Origin: Entophlyctis helioformis
Lineage: Eukaryota > Chytridiomycota > Chytridiomycetes > Chytridiales > Chytriomycetaceae
NCBI GenBank assembly: GCA_025526915.1
Contig: JAHLKH010000027.1
Coordinates: forward strand, 124,001 to 188,000
Reading direction: 5' to 3'
DNA: 64,000 nucleotides
In this document: in pieces, positions 9,225 through 22,203 of the stretch
Layout: every line of letters begins with the position of its first letter
Numbering within the stretch: the stretch's first letter is position 1
Program-made: the position numbers and the translations under genes
The notes under the pieces: model-generated
What the model was told of the DNA's origin: nothing
The model's database searches: none
The model's input: the letters and a program-made list of their open reading frames with translations, nothing else

Positions 9225-12200
9225 TCATTCATCACGCCAAAGTGGATGGGGAGGAGGCGTCGGCGCAACGAGGCTGCACCGAGCGGCTCAAACGGTGTCG
9301 GCGGGGCCGCCCACGGGTTTTCCATCACCACGCGCTGCCGGCCAGCTGCTGGCGGGACAGCTGGCTGGCTGGCGGCCGGTGCACCGCCCACTGCCAACGA
9401 CGCCAGGCCGTCCGTCAAAGGATCTGCAGTCGACGCCATAGGTGTGGCAGCGCGCGCCGTCTGTGGCGTGGGCACGTTGAGCGAGAGCAGCGGATCGCTC
9501 GACGGCACGCGTGCCACAGCAGGCGGCACCTGTCCTTGTCCTTGTCCCTGTCCTTGAACCTGTGCCTGTGACGGTGCTTGCGTCTGGCCAGTCGCCGGCT
9601 TGAACGCATCACCAGCGACGGTCATGGCCGGTGGTGGCGGCGGCGGCGTGTGTGTCCGCATCGTCTGCTGAGACGAAGAGACTGGGCCGTCGACGGAAGC
9701 ATCGGCCGCAAACAACGCGTCCGGTGGCGAGACAGCAGACGCTACTGATGCCATCGGGCCAGTCTTGAGGTAGAACGAGGTCCAGTAGCGCAGATTCGCC
9801 GACGAGGGGAAGAGGATGCCGTGGTCGGCCGAGACGGTGCCAGGACTGCCCAGTGGATCGACGCGTCCCGTGCCAGAGCCTGCAGGCACAGGCGGCAGCG
9901 GCCGCTGTTGTGGCTGCTGCTGCGGTGTGGATTGCGACGCGGCAGGCGGAAACGTGAATGCTTGACCAGTGCCTACGGGCGACGTCGGGCTCATTGGAAT
10001 CATTTCCAGCTCGCGATCCCCTCCATTGCCTCCATCCCCGCCACCGGCACTACTGCCCAGATCGCCACCCGCAACCGGCATCACCGACGCCGAGCTAAAC
10101 ACGTCGACACTGCTCGACTCCTGGCTCGACGTGAACAACGGAGGCACAGCAGGCGCAGGCCGATCGAGCTGCTCAACCGTTTCGCCCACCATCTCGTCCA
10201 TGCCACGACGAGCATCCATAGCAGCAGCAGCATCCGGCGCGACATACAACGGATTCAAAAACTCGTCCTTGTGCAGCTCGATATAGTCCCAGATCGACAC
10301 GGTCGTATCCTGGATCCTTGTTCCAGCGCCAGCGCCAGCCGCACCACCTCCATCGGCAGCAGGCGACGTGACTCCGCCGCCGCCGCTGCCACTACGCGCA
10401 ACAAACATCGCACGCTCGCGCTCATTGTTGAACAAAAAGTTGCCAAACATGCACGAGTACGCGTGGAGGAAGAGGAAGCCCAGGAGCCGCTCGTCAAACT
10501 CAAAGTGCGTCGGGAACTGCGTCCAGATCTGGTACAGCGTGTCCAGGAACTGCGGGAACACGGGCGATATCTCCCGCGGCGCCACGTTCTTGGGCGTGTG
10601 GGTTTCCGACGACGCGAGGAGCACCGTTTGCGGCTGTGTGGCGGACGGCGGCGGCATCGGCATCGGCGGCATCGCCAGCGACAGCGGCGCGTTGGATGTG
10701 GCAGAGAGGTACGGCGAGGACCCAGATGAGCCGGCCGACGACGCAGAGATGCTGATGCCCGGTGCCGATGACGTGGTGGGCCGGGAGGAGGGCGTGCCGG
10801 CAGCCGACGCACCGGGGCCGCCCAGGGCATTGATGATAAAGGGCGAAGAGCTCGCAGAGGCTGCCATGCTGAACAGCGACTTTTTGCTGCTACCCAGGAA
10901 GGACTTGGCAGCGCTCGTGAGCGACGCGCCAACGTTTTTGCTGGCCATCTGGAACTGCGAGGCGACGGTTGGCTGCTGCTGGTACGGCTGGCCACGCGGG
11001 CCGGCACGGTCGTCGAAGCCGGACCCAGAGCCGTTGGCACCGCCTTCCGACGACATGCCGCCACTGCTGCTGCCACTGGAGGTGGCGTTGGAGTTGCCCG
11101 AGTCGTGGCACAGATGGCCACAGCGGTCCTTGAACTTGTGGCCAAACGACACCCATTCCTTCTCGATGAGCACCTGGAATCCCTGGATGGTGCGGTAGTA
11201 GGGGTCGAGACACAGCTGCGACAGCGACGAGAGCTGGGCTGTGCGGTCCCAGCCATCGGAGCAGTGCACCAGCACATGCGCGTTGTTGACGTGCACGCTC
11301 TGGACAATCAGCAGCGTGCCGTCCATGATGTTGCGGATGTGCTTGAGCCAGCCCGAGCGGTCCAGCGCCGTCCTCGACACGGGCGGATGCTGCAGCACTG
11401 GACTCTGGTGCAGCTGGTGAGGTGATGGCTGCTGGCTGGCCGAGTAAGCCGCCGAGGCAGGCGACTGGTACGGATGTGCTGGTTGCTGGTGCGCGATGAG
11501 CGGGGCATCGAGGGAAACAAACGCGTCAAACAGCCTGTTCATGCTGTCTCTGACGACATGGATGTTGTCGATGCCCAGAAACACGACGCGCGACCCGCGG
11601 TAGTTGTCTGAGCTCTCGGTGCCAGCACCCATGGCCGTCTGCGCCATGGCATTGGTCGTGGGACGCGCGTCAATGATGAGATGCGTGGTGCCGGCAGCAG
11701 GCGACAACGGCGAGCTGGCAAAGATGGCCTCGATGAGCTTCTCGTCCTGGATGGAGCGCGTCTGCTTGAGGCCGACCATGGGCTGGCTGGAGCGCGTGAT
11801 GGAGACCTGGTTCGTGCGGTGGATGTAGGAGAGGGCGGGGATGCGGCTCTTTGACCTGAAGCTGCCAATGTGCTTGATGACGTTGTCGGAGATGCGGGAC
11901 GGGACGGCAAACACTGCCGGGTAGGTTGCGCTAAACTGTCGCATGGGCAATGCGGGGCTGATGAGCAGACGAAGCAGCAGACGTGTAGCAGACGTAGCAG
12001 CAGACGCATGGGATCTGCGACACGAGTGCACAGGCGACTCACTTCGTAGTTCTCGTTGATGTGCGAGAGGCGCCAGTGGCGAGACGACGATCCCACGCCC
12101 ATGCGGCCAAACTCGAGCGCGGGATCAAAGACGTCCCAGCCACGGTTGGGCATGGCGCCAGCGACTTCGCGACGATACGCAAACGCATAGACCTGCTGCA

Positions 12201-12957
12201 GCGACGCTGGCGGGTGCAGGTGGATGCCGGGCCAGGCGGGCGGGATGTCAGTGCATGGGGGCGATCGCATGCTGGCGGCAAAGCGGAGGGCGACGCAGCA
12301 ACGCACTGATGTTGACGCCGCGCTGCAGGCCGGCAAAGACGGCGACGGCATCGGCCTCGCGAGTAAAGTACAGCTTGACGGCCAGAAAGTGCCTGCAGGC
12401 CAGATACACCGGGTGCAGGCCGTCGGGCGTCGGGAACTTGCGGTCGACCGACACGACGGTCGACAGCCAGATCTGCGCGCCGTGTGCGTGTGTGTGAGAG
12501 TGTGCAAGGCAGGCAGGCAGGCAAGCAGGCGGCCGTTCAAGCAAGGCAGGCAGCCCGTACCGTCTCGATGTCGGGATCTGTGGGGCCGGCGGCGGCGCGG
12601 AACTGCAGCAGATGCGGCGTGAGCGTGAGCGTGCCGGTGTACGGCACCATGGAGCGGCCCTTTTCCAGCCGCACGGCGTCGAGCTGTCGGGCCGCGGTCG
12701 ATGTCGTAGGCAGCAGATGCCGTGCGGTGGTGGCATGTCATGGCATCGGCATCGGCCGGTCGGTCGGTCAGCATTGCAGGAGCATTGCAGGCGGGCGGGC
12801 TGTAAGGCAATAGGCTTGCACACAGCACCCGGCCGGGCCAGCCAGACGTGCAGAACGGGCCACATACCGACAGGAGGGCTGCTGAAGCAGACGCAGGCGC
12901 AGAGGCAGGCGCAGACGTAGCCAGCAGCTGCGTCTGCTGCAGAGGGTCGCTGCTCAT
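9225..12957 (-). CDS. YMR1: Myotubularin-family phosphoinositide 3-phosphatase
   Basis: Removes the 3-phosphate from PI3P or PI(3,5)P2 on endosomes and vacuole. Exons: 12868-12957, 12561-12683, 12307-12472, 12043-12206, then a long exon from 11936. A GRAM/PH-like start (YTGTLTLTPHLLQF; VYLACRHFLAVKLYF) precedes the phosphatase domain with INENYEFSATYPAVF, RIPALSYIH and the P-loop VHCSDGWDRTAQLSSLSQL (Cys-x5-Arg intact), followed by YYRTIQGFQVLIEKEWVSFGH. Two Ser/Gly/Pro-rich inserts (about 10450-11090 and 9250-10250) make it larger than yeast Ymr1. The long frame stays open to 8765, through the next gene; both other frames stop at 9225-9234, so a single-base error near 9240-9300 probably hides the real stop. 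Confidence 0.85.
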
Positions 12958-13184
12958 GTCGGCGGTTGCTGTTGGTGCTGTCGGCGGTTGCTTGCAGGCG
13001 AGATTGTGGCAAACGCGCGGCCACACGGCTCAAGGGCGTCAAGGGCGTCAAGGGCCACAACGACAGAGCGTCAAGGGCGTCAACGGCTTCATTGCAACAC
13101 GCAGACGGCCAGAGCAAAGGGGAGCGAGCGGCGATCGGGTTGGCTGGCTGGGCTGGCTGGCTGGCTGGCACACGGGAAGCCGTG

Positions 13185-14852
13185 CTATCTGCGCAGCACA
13201 TACGCATGTGGCACGGCGGCACTCGCGGCACTCGCGGCATTTCGACTGCCGACTGGCTGCTGCTGCCGAGTCTGCGGCGGCGGCTTCTGCGGGTTCTGCT
13301 GCTGCGGCGTGTTCCAGCGCGCCATCTCGTCCAGATCCTCGTCCATCACCAGATGGTCCGTGCTCACCGTGCTCAGCCGACGCCCACGGCCGCCCGCCTC
13401 GGCGTCAGCATCGTCGTAGTCGTCCTCGCCGTTGCTGTTGCTGTTGCTGTTGCTGTTGCCGTGGCCGCCCCGCCCGCGACGGCCATACCGCCCATCGTCG
13501 CCGTCGTCATACTGGTGCACATGGTCGTGGCCATGGTGCGCGTGCTCGTCGTCAATGTCATCGTCATCGTCGTCATCTTCGCCATCATGACCGCGACCAT
13601 TCGCGCCAGTGAAGCCAACAAGCACAGACGCGGCCTCGAGGATCTGCACCTGCTGGTGCTTGGAGATGGACAGCTTCGACGTCTCTTTCCAGTGCTGCGT
13701 GTGCTCCCAGCGGTGCTTGGCGAGACAGTTGGGGTGCTTGTACCGCTTGCCGCACGACTCGCACATGAACGGCACCTTGGTCCCTCCCGCTGCTGCTGCT
13801 GCCGCTGCCGACGTGTGGTGCGACGACGGCGACGGCGCCGATGCCTTGTGCACCATGGCCGACGATGCGACCGACGACGGCAACGAGCCGAGCATCGACA
13901 CAGGCTTGGGCGAGCGCGACTGGTGCGTCAGACTCGTGGCAAGCATGGCCGACGACGAGACGTGCAGCGTCGGATGCGGGCTCGTCGACAGAATGGATCG
14001 GCTGCGGCGGCGGCTTGGTGCGGAGATGGACAGGGGCGACGAGCCGGCGGACACGGTCGCGGATGCAAGGACAGAGGCGGCCGCGGCAGCGGACATGGAC
14101 AGCGGCGATCCCGACGACGGCGAGACGCCATAAGTCGCATGCGCCAGGTGCGGGGGGTTGTGAGATGCATGCCCAAACGACTGCGACTGCGACTGCGACT
14201 GTGATGGCGAGTGCGATGACCGAGCATCCGGCGTGCGCGGCAACGATCCCATGGCCATTGCCGGATGTGCGTTGAGCGCATACTGCCCCTGCTGCTGCTG
14301 CTGCTGAAGATGCTGTTGCTGAAGATGCTGCTGCTGCTGTGAGATGGACAAGGCGGCGTAGCGATCGTTTAAAAAACCAAACTGCGCCGACTGCGACCTG
14401 GACAGCGAGTGGCCGAGCGAGTGGCCGAGCGAGCCCGGCAGCACATCGGGTGACGGCAGCGGGGCATGGTCAAAGGCATCCGACGTTGTTGTGCTGATCG
14501 ACAGCGTGCGGGGCCGGCTCTGGTAGCGCTTGAACGGATCCAGCAGCGAGCCGGCGGACGGCGAGGCGTCGGCGCCGCTGCCCGGGCCGTGTGCAGAGGC
14601 ATACCCGTGGGCCGGCGACGGCATGGCCATTTGCACGGGCATCGACGGTTGGGCGGAGGTGCCGTGATGCGGGCTGGGCAGCGACGGCGGGCGGGAGGGC
14701 GATGGCGAGGGCTGGTGGTGCACCAGCAGCGGGTGTTTTTGCGGGTGGTGCACATGCGGCGGGTCGTGCAGCAGGTGCTGGCTGTGGGGCTGCTGCGGCG
14801 GCAGCGACTGCAGTGGCTCGGGAGGAGTCAAGGGCGTCTGCTGGTGGGTCAT
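13185..14852 (-). CDS. Fungal C2H2 zinc-finger protein, putative transcription factor
   Basis: 555 residues from the chosen Met; the frame is open 20 codons further up to 14912. Residues 1-330 are His/Gln/Ser/Pro-rich with a Gln run. One C2H2 finger follows: FMCESCGKRYKHPNCLAKH, then RWEHTQHWKETSKLSISKHQ, the latter being the extension that marks a fungal family of single-finger proteins. An Asp/His stretch, a Gly/Asn/Ser run and another Gln/Pro stretch follow. Expected to act in the nucleus; target genes cannot be inferred. A possible further 5' exon upstream (starting at 15315, MGQFLQWLPP) is not proven. Confidence 0.75.
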   Translation of the reverse strand: MTHQQTPLTPPEPLQSLPPQQPHSQHLLHDPPHVHHPQKHPLLVHHQPSPSPSRPPSLPSPHHGTSAQPSMPVQMAMPSPAHGYASAHGPGSGADASPSAGSLLDPFKRYQSRPRTLSISTTTSDAFDHAPLPSPDVLPGSLGHSLGHSLSRSQSAQFGFLNDRYAALSISQQQQHLQQQHLQQQQQQGQYALNAHPAMAMGSLPRTPDARSSHSPSQSQSQSQSFGHASHNPPHLAHATYGVSPSSGSPLSMSAAAAASVLASATVSAGSSPLSISAPSRRRSRSILSTSPHPTLHVSSSAMLATSLTHQSRSPKPVSMLGSLPSSVASSAMVHKASAPSPSSHHTSAAAAAAAGGTKVPFMCESCGKRYKHPNCLAKHRWEHTQHWKETSKLSISKHQQVQILEAASVLVGFTGANGRGHDGEDDDDDDDIDDEHAHHGHDHVHQYDDGDDGRYGRRGRGGHGNSNSNSNSNGEDDYDDADAEAGGRGRRLSTVSTDHLVMDEDLDEMARWNTPQQQNPQKPPPQTRQQQPVGSRNAASAASAAVPHAYVLRR

Positions 14853-15493
14853 GTCGTTGCCAGCCAGCGATGAGCGGTGAGCAGTGAGCGGTGAGGATTT
14901 GTGTTGCCACAAAAATATTTGAGCGCGGAGAAATGCTTACGGCTCGTACCTGGTGGCCAAGCAGAGGACAGGCAGGCAGACAAGCAGACAGCCAAGATGG
15001 ACAGGCAGAGAGGGCCGGCAGATGGACAGGGCAGAGGGCACAGAGGGCACAGTGCAGTTCAAGTGCGTGTCAGTGCGATGGGTCGCAGGCCATGGCGAGG
15101 ATGCTGCCGAGCCACGGCCGGTGGAGTGCAGATGCCGTGACAGAGGAGCCACAGCGACCGACCTTGGCTGGCTGGTGGAATGTCGGCTGGGTGTTGTTGG
15201 TGAGTTTGTTGTTGTCATGCTGCTGTTGGTGGTGCTGCTGGTGGTGGGCAGTGCTCGAGCCGTGCGCCGGCAGCAGCGGCTCGGACGGTGGAAGCCATTG
15301 AAGGAACTGGCCCATTGCGATGGCGACTGTGCGGAGTGCGGAGTGAAGAATGAGGAAACTCGGTCGCGGCGCGTCGGGTGCAGCATCTTTATTGACACGG
15401 GACACACAAGACAGGCACGAGCACACAAGAGAGCGCGAGAGAGTAGACGAATATAAAAGACGAAAGATGGACACGAAGGACAGCAGGGCAACA
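14853..15493. other. Intergenic region between C2H2 gene and M28 peptidase
   Basis: About 640 bp upstream of the C2H2 gene. It holds an AT-rich AAATATTT element at 14922-14929, GACAGGCAGG-type purine repeats (14970-15030), and on the minus strand an open stretch from 15315 to 15070 (starting MGQFLQWLPP, rich in His, Asn and Gln like the C2H2 protein). That stretch could be a 5' exon, but I see no decisive splice pair. Confidence 0.5.
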
Positions 15494-17347
15494 TCACTTG
15501 GCGAGCGAGAGCTCGACGGCAAAGCCAATGACGCCGCGCACAAACTGCGCCATGTGGCCAAAGTCGATGCTGTCGACAGTGTCCTCGGTTGTGTGGATGT
15601 ACGGCGAGTGGTCGGCAAACGGCGCCTCGAACGTGAACACGGCTGGCACGCCGGCCTTGGTCCATGTCGCGTGGTCTGTTCACAGCACACTTGCAGTCAG
15701 GACCATCGCATCGGCAGCATCTCATCCCCATCTCCATCTCAACCATGACAGTGACAATGGCACAGTGTCCAGCCACGCACCAGAGCAGGCATAGCCGCAC
15801 TTGGTGTGCACCCAGGGGATCTCAGAGTACGTCTCGGTAATGAGCTCGAGGAACTTTGTGAGCTTGGGGTTCACAAAGTCGGTCGAAATGCCCACGACGG
15901 GCTTCTTCTTGGACGGCTGGTAGCCAGTCATGTCGTTGTGGAAGTTGGCAATGACGCGGGTCTTGGCCTCGTTCTTGATGTACGAGGCAACGACCTTTTG
16001 CGAGCCCAGCAGGCCGCCCTCCTCGGCCGAGTACCAGTGGAACTCGATCGGGCGGACAGGCACAAAGGAGCCAGACTTGACGAGACGCGTGAGGGCCTCG
16101 AAGATGGTGGTTGAGCCAGAGCCTGTGGGGATGCCGATGAGAGGCGTATGAGAGGCGTGCGGTGAAACAGTTGCCAGTCAGTGGCTGTCATCTATCTGGC
16201 AATGCATGAACACGGTGGCGCAGTCACGCGCACGGGAATGGATCTGGCGACATCCATCCTGCACCGTCGTCGCGTGTCGCGATGGCGTGACAGTTGTGCC
16301 GCACGGCATCAAGGGACGGGCGGGCAGGCAGGCGGCACTCGCTCGCTCACCGTCGTCGTCAGCGCCAGGGCTGCGGCCAAAGTAGGGGTTGAACTGGTTG
16401 ACCGAGTCCTGGTGGGCAGACACGACAATGATCTCCTCGGGTGCAGAGCTGGCAGATGCAGAGCTGGCAGATGCAGATGCAGGCTCGAGGCGGGCAATGA
16501 CCGTGAACTGGTCCCAGGCGTGCGTGAACTTGGACACGGACAGGCGGATGTCGGAGCGGCCGTGGGTGTCGGCGAGATCCTGCACCTGGTCAAAGAGCCA
16601 CTGGCACGACTCGGCGCCAGAGCCCGAGCGGAAGTATCGGGTCTTGAAGCCCGAGAAGCGGGTCAGAAAGTCCTTCATGTTGTCGGGCGACACGGCCGTG
16701 AGGATGGGCTGCACCGTGTCCTGGAAGGCCGCGCGCGACGGGTACTCTGCACAGAGCGCGGAGCACAGAGCGCGGAGCACAGAGCGCGGCGAGCGGAGCA
16801 GGTCAGCGGCGGAGGACGGGGGTCAGAGCCAGGGCCAAGCCAGACATGCAAGACAGGCAAGACATGCAAGGCAAGACGACTCACCGGCGACTGGGGCAGC
16901 GCTGACATCTCGCGAGCCGGCAATGCTGGCAATGAGGTCCATGTCGCCATCAGTGACGTCGATGAACTTTGTGCCCGAGCGGTAGAGGGCAAAGATCTAG
17001 TGGTTGTGTTGTGCCGTTGTGTGTGTGGTTGTGTTGTGTGCCGTTGTGTGTGTGGTTGTGCATGTCTATACATTAGTCCAAGCCAGGGGCGGGCCAAAGC
17101 TTATCTGCGACCATCCAAGGCAACAACGCAGGACAATAGCGCAGGCGACAGCACGGGCAATGGCGCAACGCACCTGCTCCTCGGTCATCCACTGCTGCTG
17201 CGTCTCGGACAGCGCAATGAGCCGCATGGCAAACGGGTCGCTCTGCAGCGCCTGCTGCGCGCCGTACGACTGCACGGGCACGGCGGCCCCCAGCGGCGCG
17301 AGCGGGGCCAGCGAGGCGAGCACGGTGAGCACAAGCGAAGCGCGCAT
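15494..17347 (-). CDS. Secreted or vacuolar M28 zinc aminopeptidase (leucine aminopeptidase type)
   Basis: Five exons (17174-17347, 16885-16996, 16351-16746, 15781-16122, 15494-15675) give 401 residues with every junction in frame. A signal peptide opens the protein ([22 protein letters not shown]). The two-zinc site is complete: His and Asp in SAHQDSVN, Asp in GADDDGSG, Glu-Glu in AEEGG, Asp in HNDMTGY and the final His in DHATW. Length and motifs fit the fungal Lap1/ApeB group, which removes N-terminal residues from peptides outside the cell or in the vacuole. Intron 2 (16747-16884) contains three copies of a GAGCACAGAGCGCG unit. It is divergent from IMP dehydrogenase with 101 bp between start codons. 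Confidence 0.92.
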
Positions 17348-17448
17348 TCTGTTTGTCGGACTTGTGTGTTTGTCGGGCAACCAATTTCGCGGCACTTTGC
17401 CCAGTCTTCACATCCACGCAGACGCTCGCTCAGTCGCCCTCGAAGATC

Positions 17449-19650
<2,202 letters not shown>

Positions 19651-19845
19651 TCTCGTGTCGGCTCTTTCCGTCTCTCCTTTTTTCCCCATTATCGAGTTTC
19701 TCGTTGCCCTCCCCTTCCACACACACAAACACACACACACTCTCTTTATCACCAATGTCTCGTGACATCCAATCAAGTTTTTGCTTCACTGGTCTGTTCA
19801 TCTTGCCGATCGGGTGCACAACAACCACAGCTGGCGCGATGCCGT

Positions 19846-22149
19846 TCATTGCGTCAGTGGTGACGGCAATGTCCATTGCCGGATGCAGCTGTCCATGTGT
19901 GCGCGTTTGGCCGCATCCCCGACATTGACCGTGGGGATCACTCTATCGACACGCAAGCCACGCACAAACATGGCGAGCTCAGCAAACGACGAGTGTTCCG
20001 AGTACGGCACGGGCAGTATCGTGACACGGCTGCTCGCGTACTGCGGCTTGAGCATGCTGGCCGTAAAGGGCTGTGGTGGTGGCGCGTGGCCTGTGTCGGG
20101 CGACACGGATGCTGCCGACGCGCGTGGGGAAAAGGTCCAGCCCGTGGGCCGGATCGCCAGAACGCTCCGGAATCGACCTGTGCGGGCGAGTATCCCTGCC
20201 AGTGTCTGGTTTTGGTGTGCATCAGTCGCCCGACAACCTAACCACCCGACCACGCAGCCCGCTCACCTCTTTCTTGAGATGCATCATGGACACGATGTGG
20301 ATGCCCGCTTCGGACGGGTCAAGGGTCAGCAGCTCGCGCAACTCGGGATCCTCGAGAGCGAGCAGCACGCGTCGTTTGGCGGCATCGCAGTACACTTTAC
20401 AGCCCAGCGCGCGCGCTATGCCCTTGACGACACGCTCCTTGCCGATGGTGTAGGTGCCCACGACGACGAGGACGTCTGAGCGGGGAACAGCAGGAGGCGG
20501 CTGCGGCTGCGGTGGTTGTGGAGGAAGAGGTTGTGGAGGGGCGAGACCCAGTCCACGAGCAGCGCCATCGACTGCACTGCGAAAGAAGGTGAGGATGCTC
20601 GTTGTGGTCGCAGAGGGTGGGCCGGCCACCACGCTGCGAATGTTCTCGCGGCCGATGCAGACGCGCCGCACGAGCTCGGCGACCGTGTCCACGACAGCCT
20701 GCTGCGGCGGGAAGGTGTACGCGGGATCGCAGTACGTGGTATCGAGATAGAGGGTATCGAGTCGTGATGTCGAGGGGCCGACAAACGGCGCGAGGGCCGG
20801 ATGGCGCAAGTGCGACTCGTGGGCACGAAAGTCGCCCGTGTGCAGGTGGCGTTTGGGCGGCGCGCCATCGGGCTGGGGGATCTCGAACAGAATGAGCACC
20901 GCACCGGGCAGCTGGTGTCGTGTTAGCCAACAGCCCGTCTCATGGCGCGGCCAAAACAAGTCGACTTACTGGTTGGCATCGATGAACGTGACGGTCACGC
21001 CTTGGACGACGGTGGCGTGTCCAGGGAATGGCATGCAAGACCGACGCCGCGATGCCGAGCCGCTGGTGGACGAGGTTGGCGGTGATCTGGCTGCAATAGA
21101 TGGGGCCGTGGTTGAAGGATTTCCTCAGCCCGCCGTAGTGGTCCGAGTGGAAATGTGTAAGAAAGTATGCGGAGCAGTCGGCAATGGCGCCGTAGCTGAA
21201 GGCGTCCACCGTGAACGTGGTGGCGGCATGCGCTTGTACCACGGACACGGTCTGGCGGATGCTGCTGGTTGGCGATATCCCTTGGCTGTTGGTGTTGCTG
21301 TGTGGCAATGCGGGCGTGTCGATGGATGTGCCAGGCTGTAAGACGACAGACGCCGGTCGCCATTGTCGCTGTGATCCAGCTCAGCGGCGTCGGTCTCGAC
21401 GTCGGCATCGCACAGTTCAGACTGCGCGTCGTCGTTGTCGTGCTCGTCAAACAGGATGCTGCCCATGCTGCCCATGCTGCCCATGCTGCCATGCTGGCTG
21501 CGTGCGCATCCGATGCCGATGCCAGCGTGTCCAGACACGCATTGACATGCGCCTCAAAGGCAGGCGGGTCCATCCACTGCGGCACCTGGCACACGGGGCA
21601 TGTGTGGTCGGCTGCACCAGAGCCAGAGCCAGAGCCAGATCCGGATCCAGCAGGAGCGCCGGCATGGGCATCAACGTCGGCGTCCAAGGCAGGCGGATCG
21701 ATGCTGGACGGCAGCGATTCTGAAGCGCACGGCACATGGAGCAGCACAGACTCGGTGCCAAGCGATGCGTGGATGTGCACAGCCGGGCGAGAGCCAGCCG
21801 GGCAGTCGAGCATGGCGTCGTCGAGCATGGCGTCGAGGATGGCCACGCACTCTTGCGTGGATGCCGACGGCTGCGAGGATGTTGGCTGCTGCTGTTGCTG
21901 TGGACGGGCACGGCTTGGACGGCGGGCGATCGGCGGCATCCTGCGTGCTTGGCGTGGCAGCCGAGGCTGTTGGCGGACGCAGAAAGAACGACTGGATGGA
22001 GCGCTGCTGGCTGCGTGTGCTGTTGCTGGCTGTTGCTGCGACTGCTGCGAGAGCCGTGCCGACGGCCGCGGGCGAGTCTTCTTGGCGCCCTGCGTGCACC
22101 AGCGCTGCTTGCTGCTGCTGCTGCCCGTCGCTGCCGTTGATGGCTGCAT
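19846..22149 (-). CDS. PSO2: PSO2/SNM1 DNA interstrand cross-link repair nuclease
   Basis: A 5'-exonuclease for interstrand cross-links. The N-terminal half has a UBZ-type ubiquitin-binding finger (CPVCQVPQWMDPPAFEAHVN, then AC). The metallo-beta-lactamase/beta-CASP core shows HFHSDHYGGL, DANHCPGA, HTGDFRAHES, LDTTYCDPAYTFP, VVGTYTIGKERV, LAIRPTGWTF, VPYSEHSSFAEL and RVIPTVNVG: a full set. Introns 20912-20969 and 20206-20266 are clear (the first restores DANHCPGA exactly). The frame slips by one base at the GGG of 21024-21026 and at least once more between 21190 and 21500, with no introns visible. The start at 22149 is a choice; 22200 is also possible. Its promoter is nearly absent, since NASP begins at 22204 in the other direction. 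Confidence 0.88.
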
Positions 22150-22203
22150 CTGCGATGTGCGATCTGGGGCCGTTCGGACAACTTGCCGCCACCGACACAT
22201 TTC

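Noticed and set aside
11539..13026. 495-codon minus-strand frame as one exon of myotubularin
   Set aside because: Only parts of it are in the coding frame; conserved pieces require four introns that switch frames, and each junction then closes exactly.
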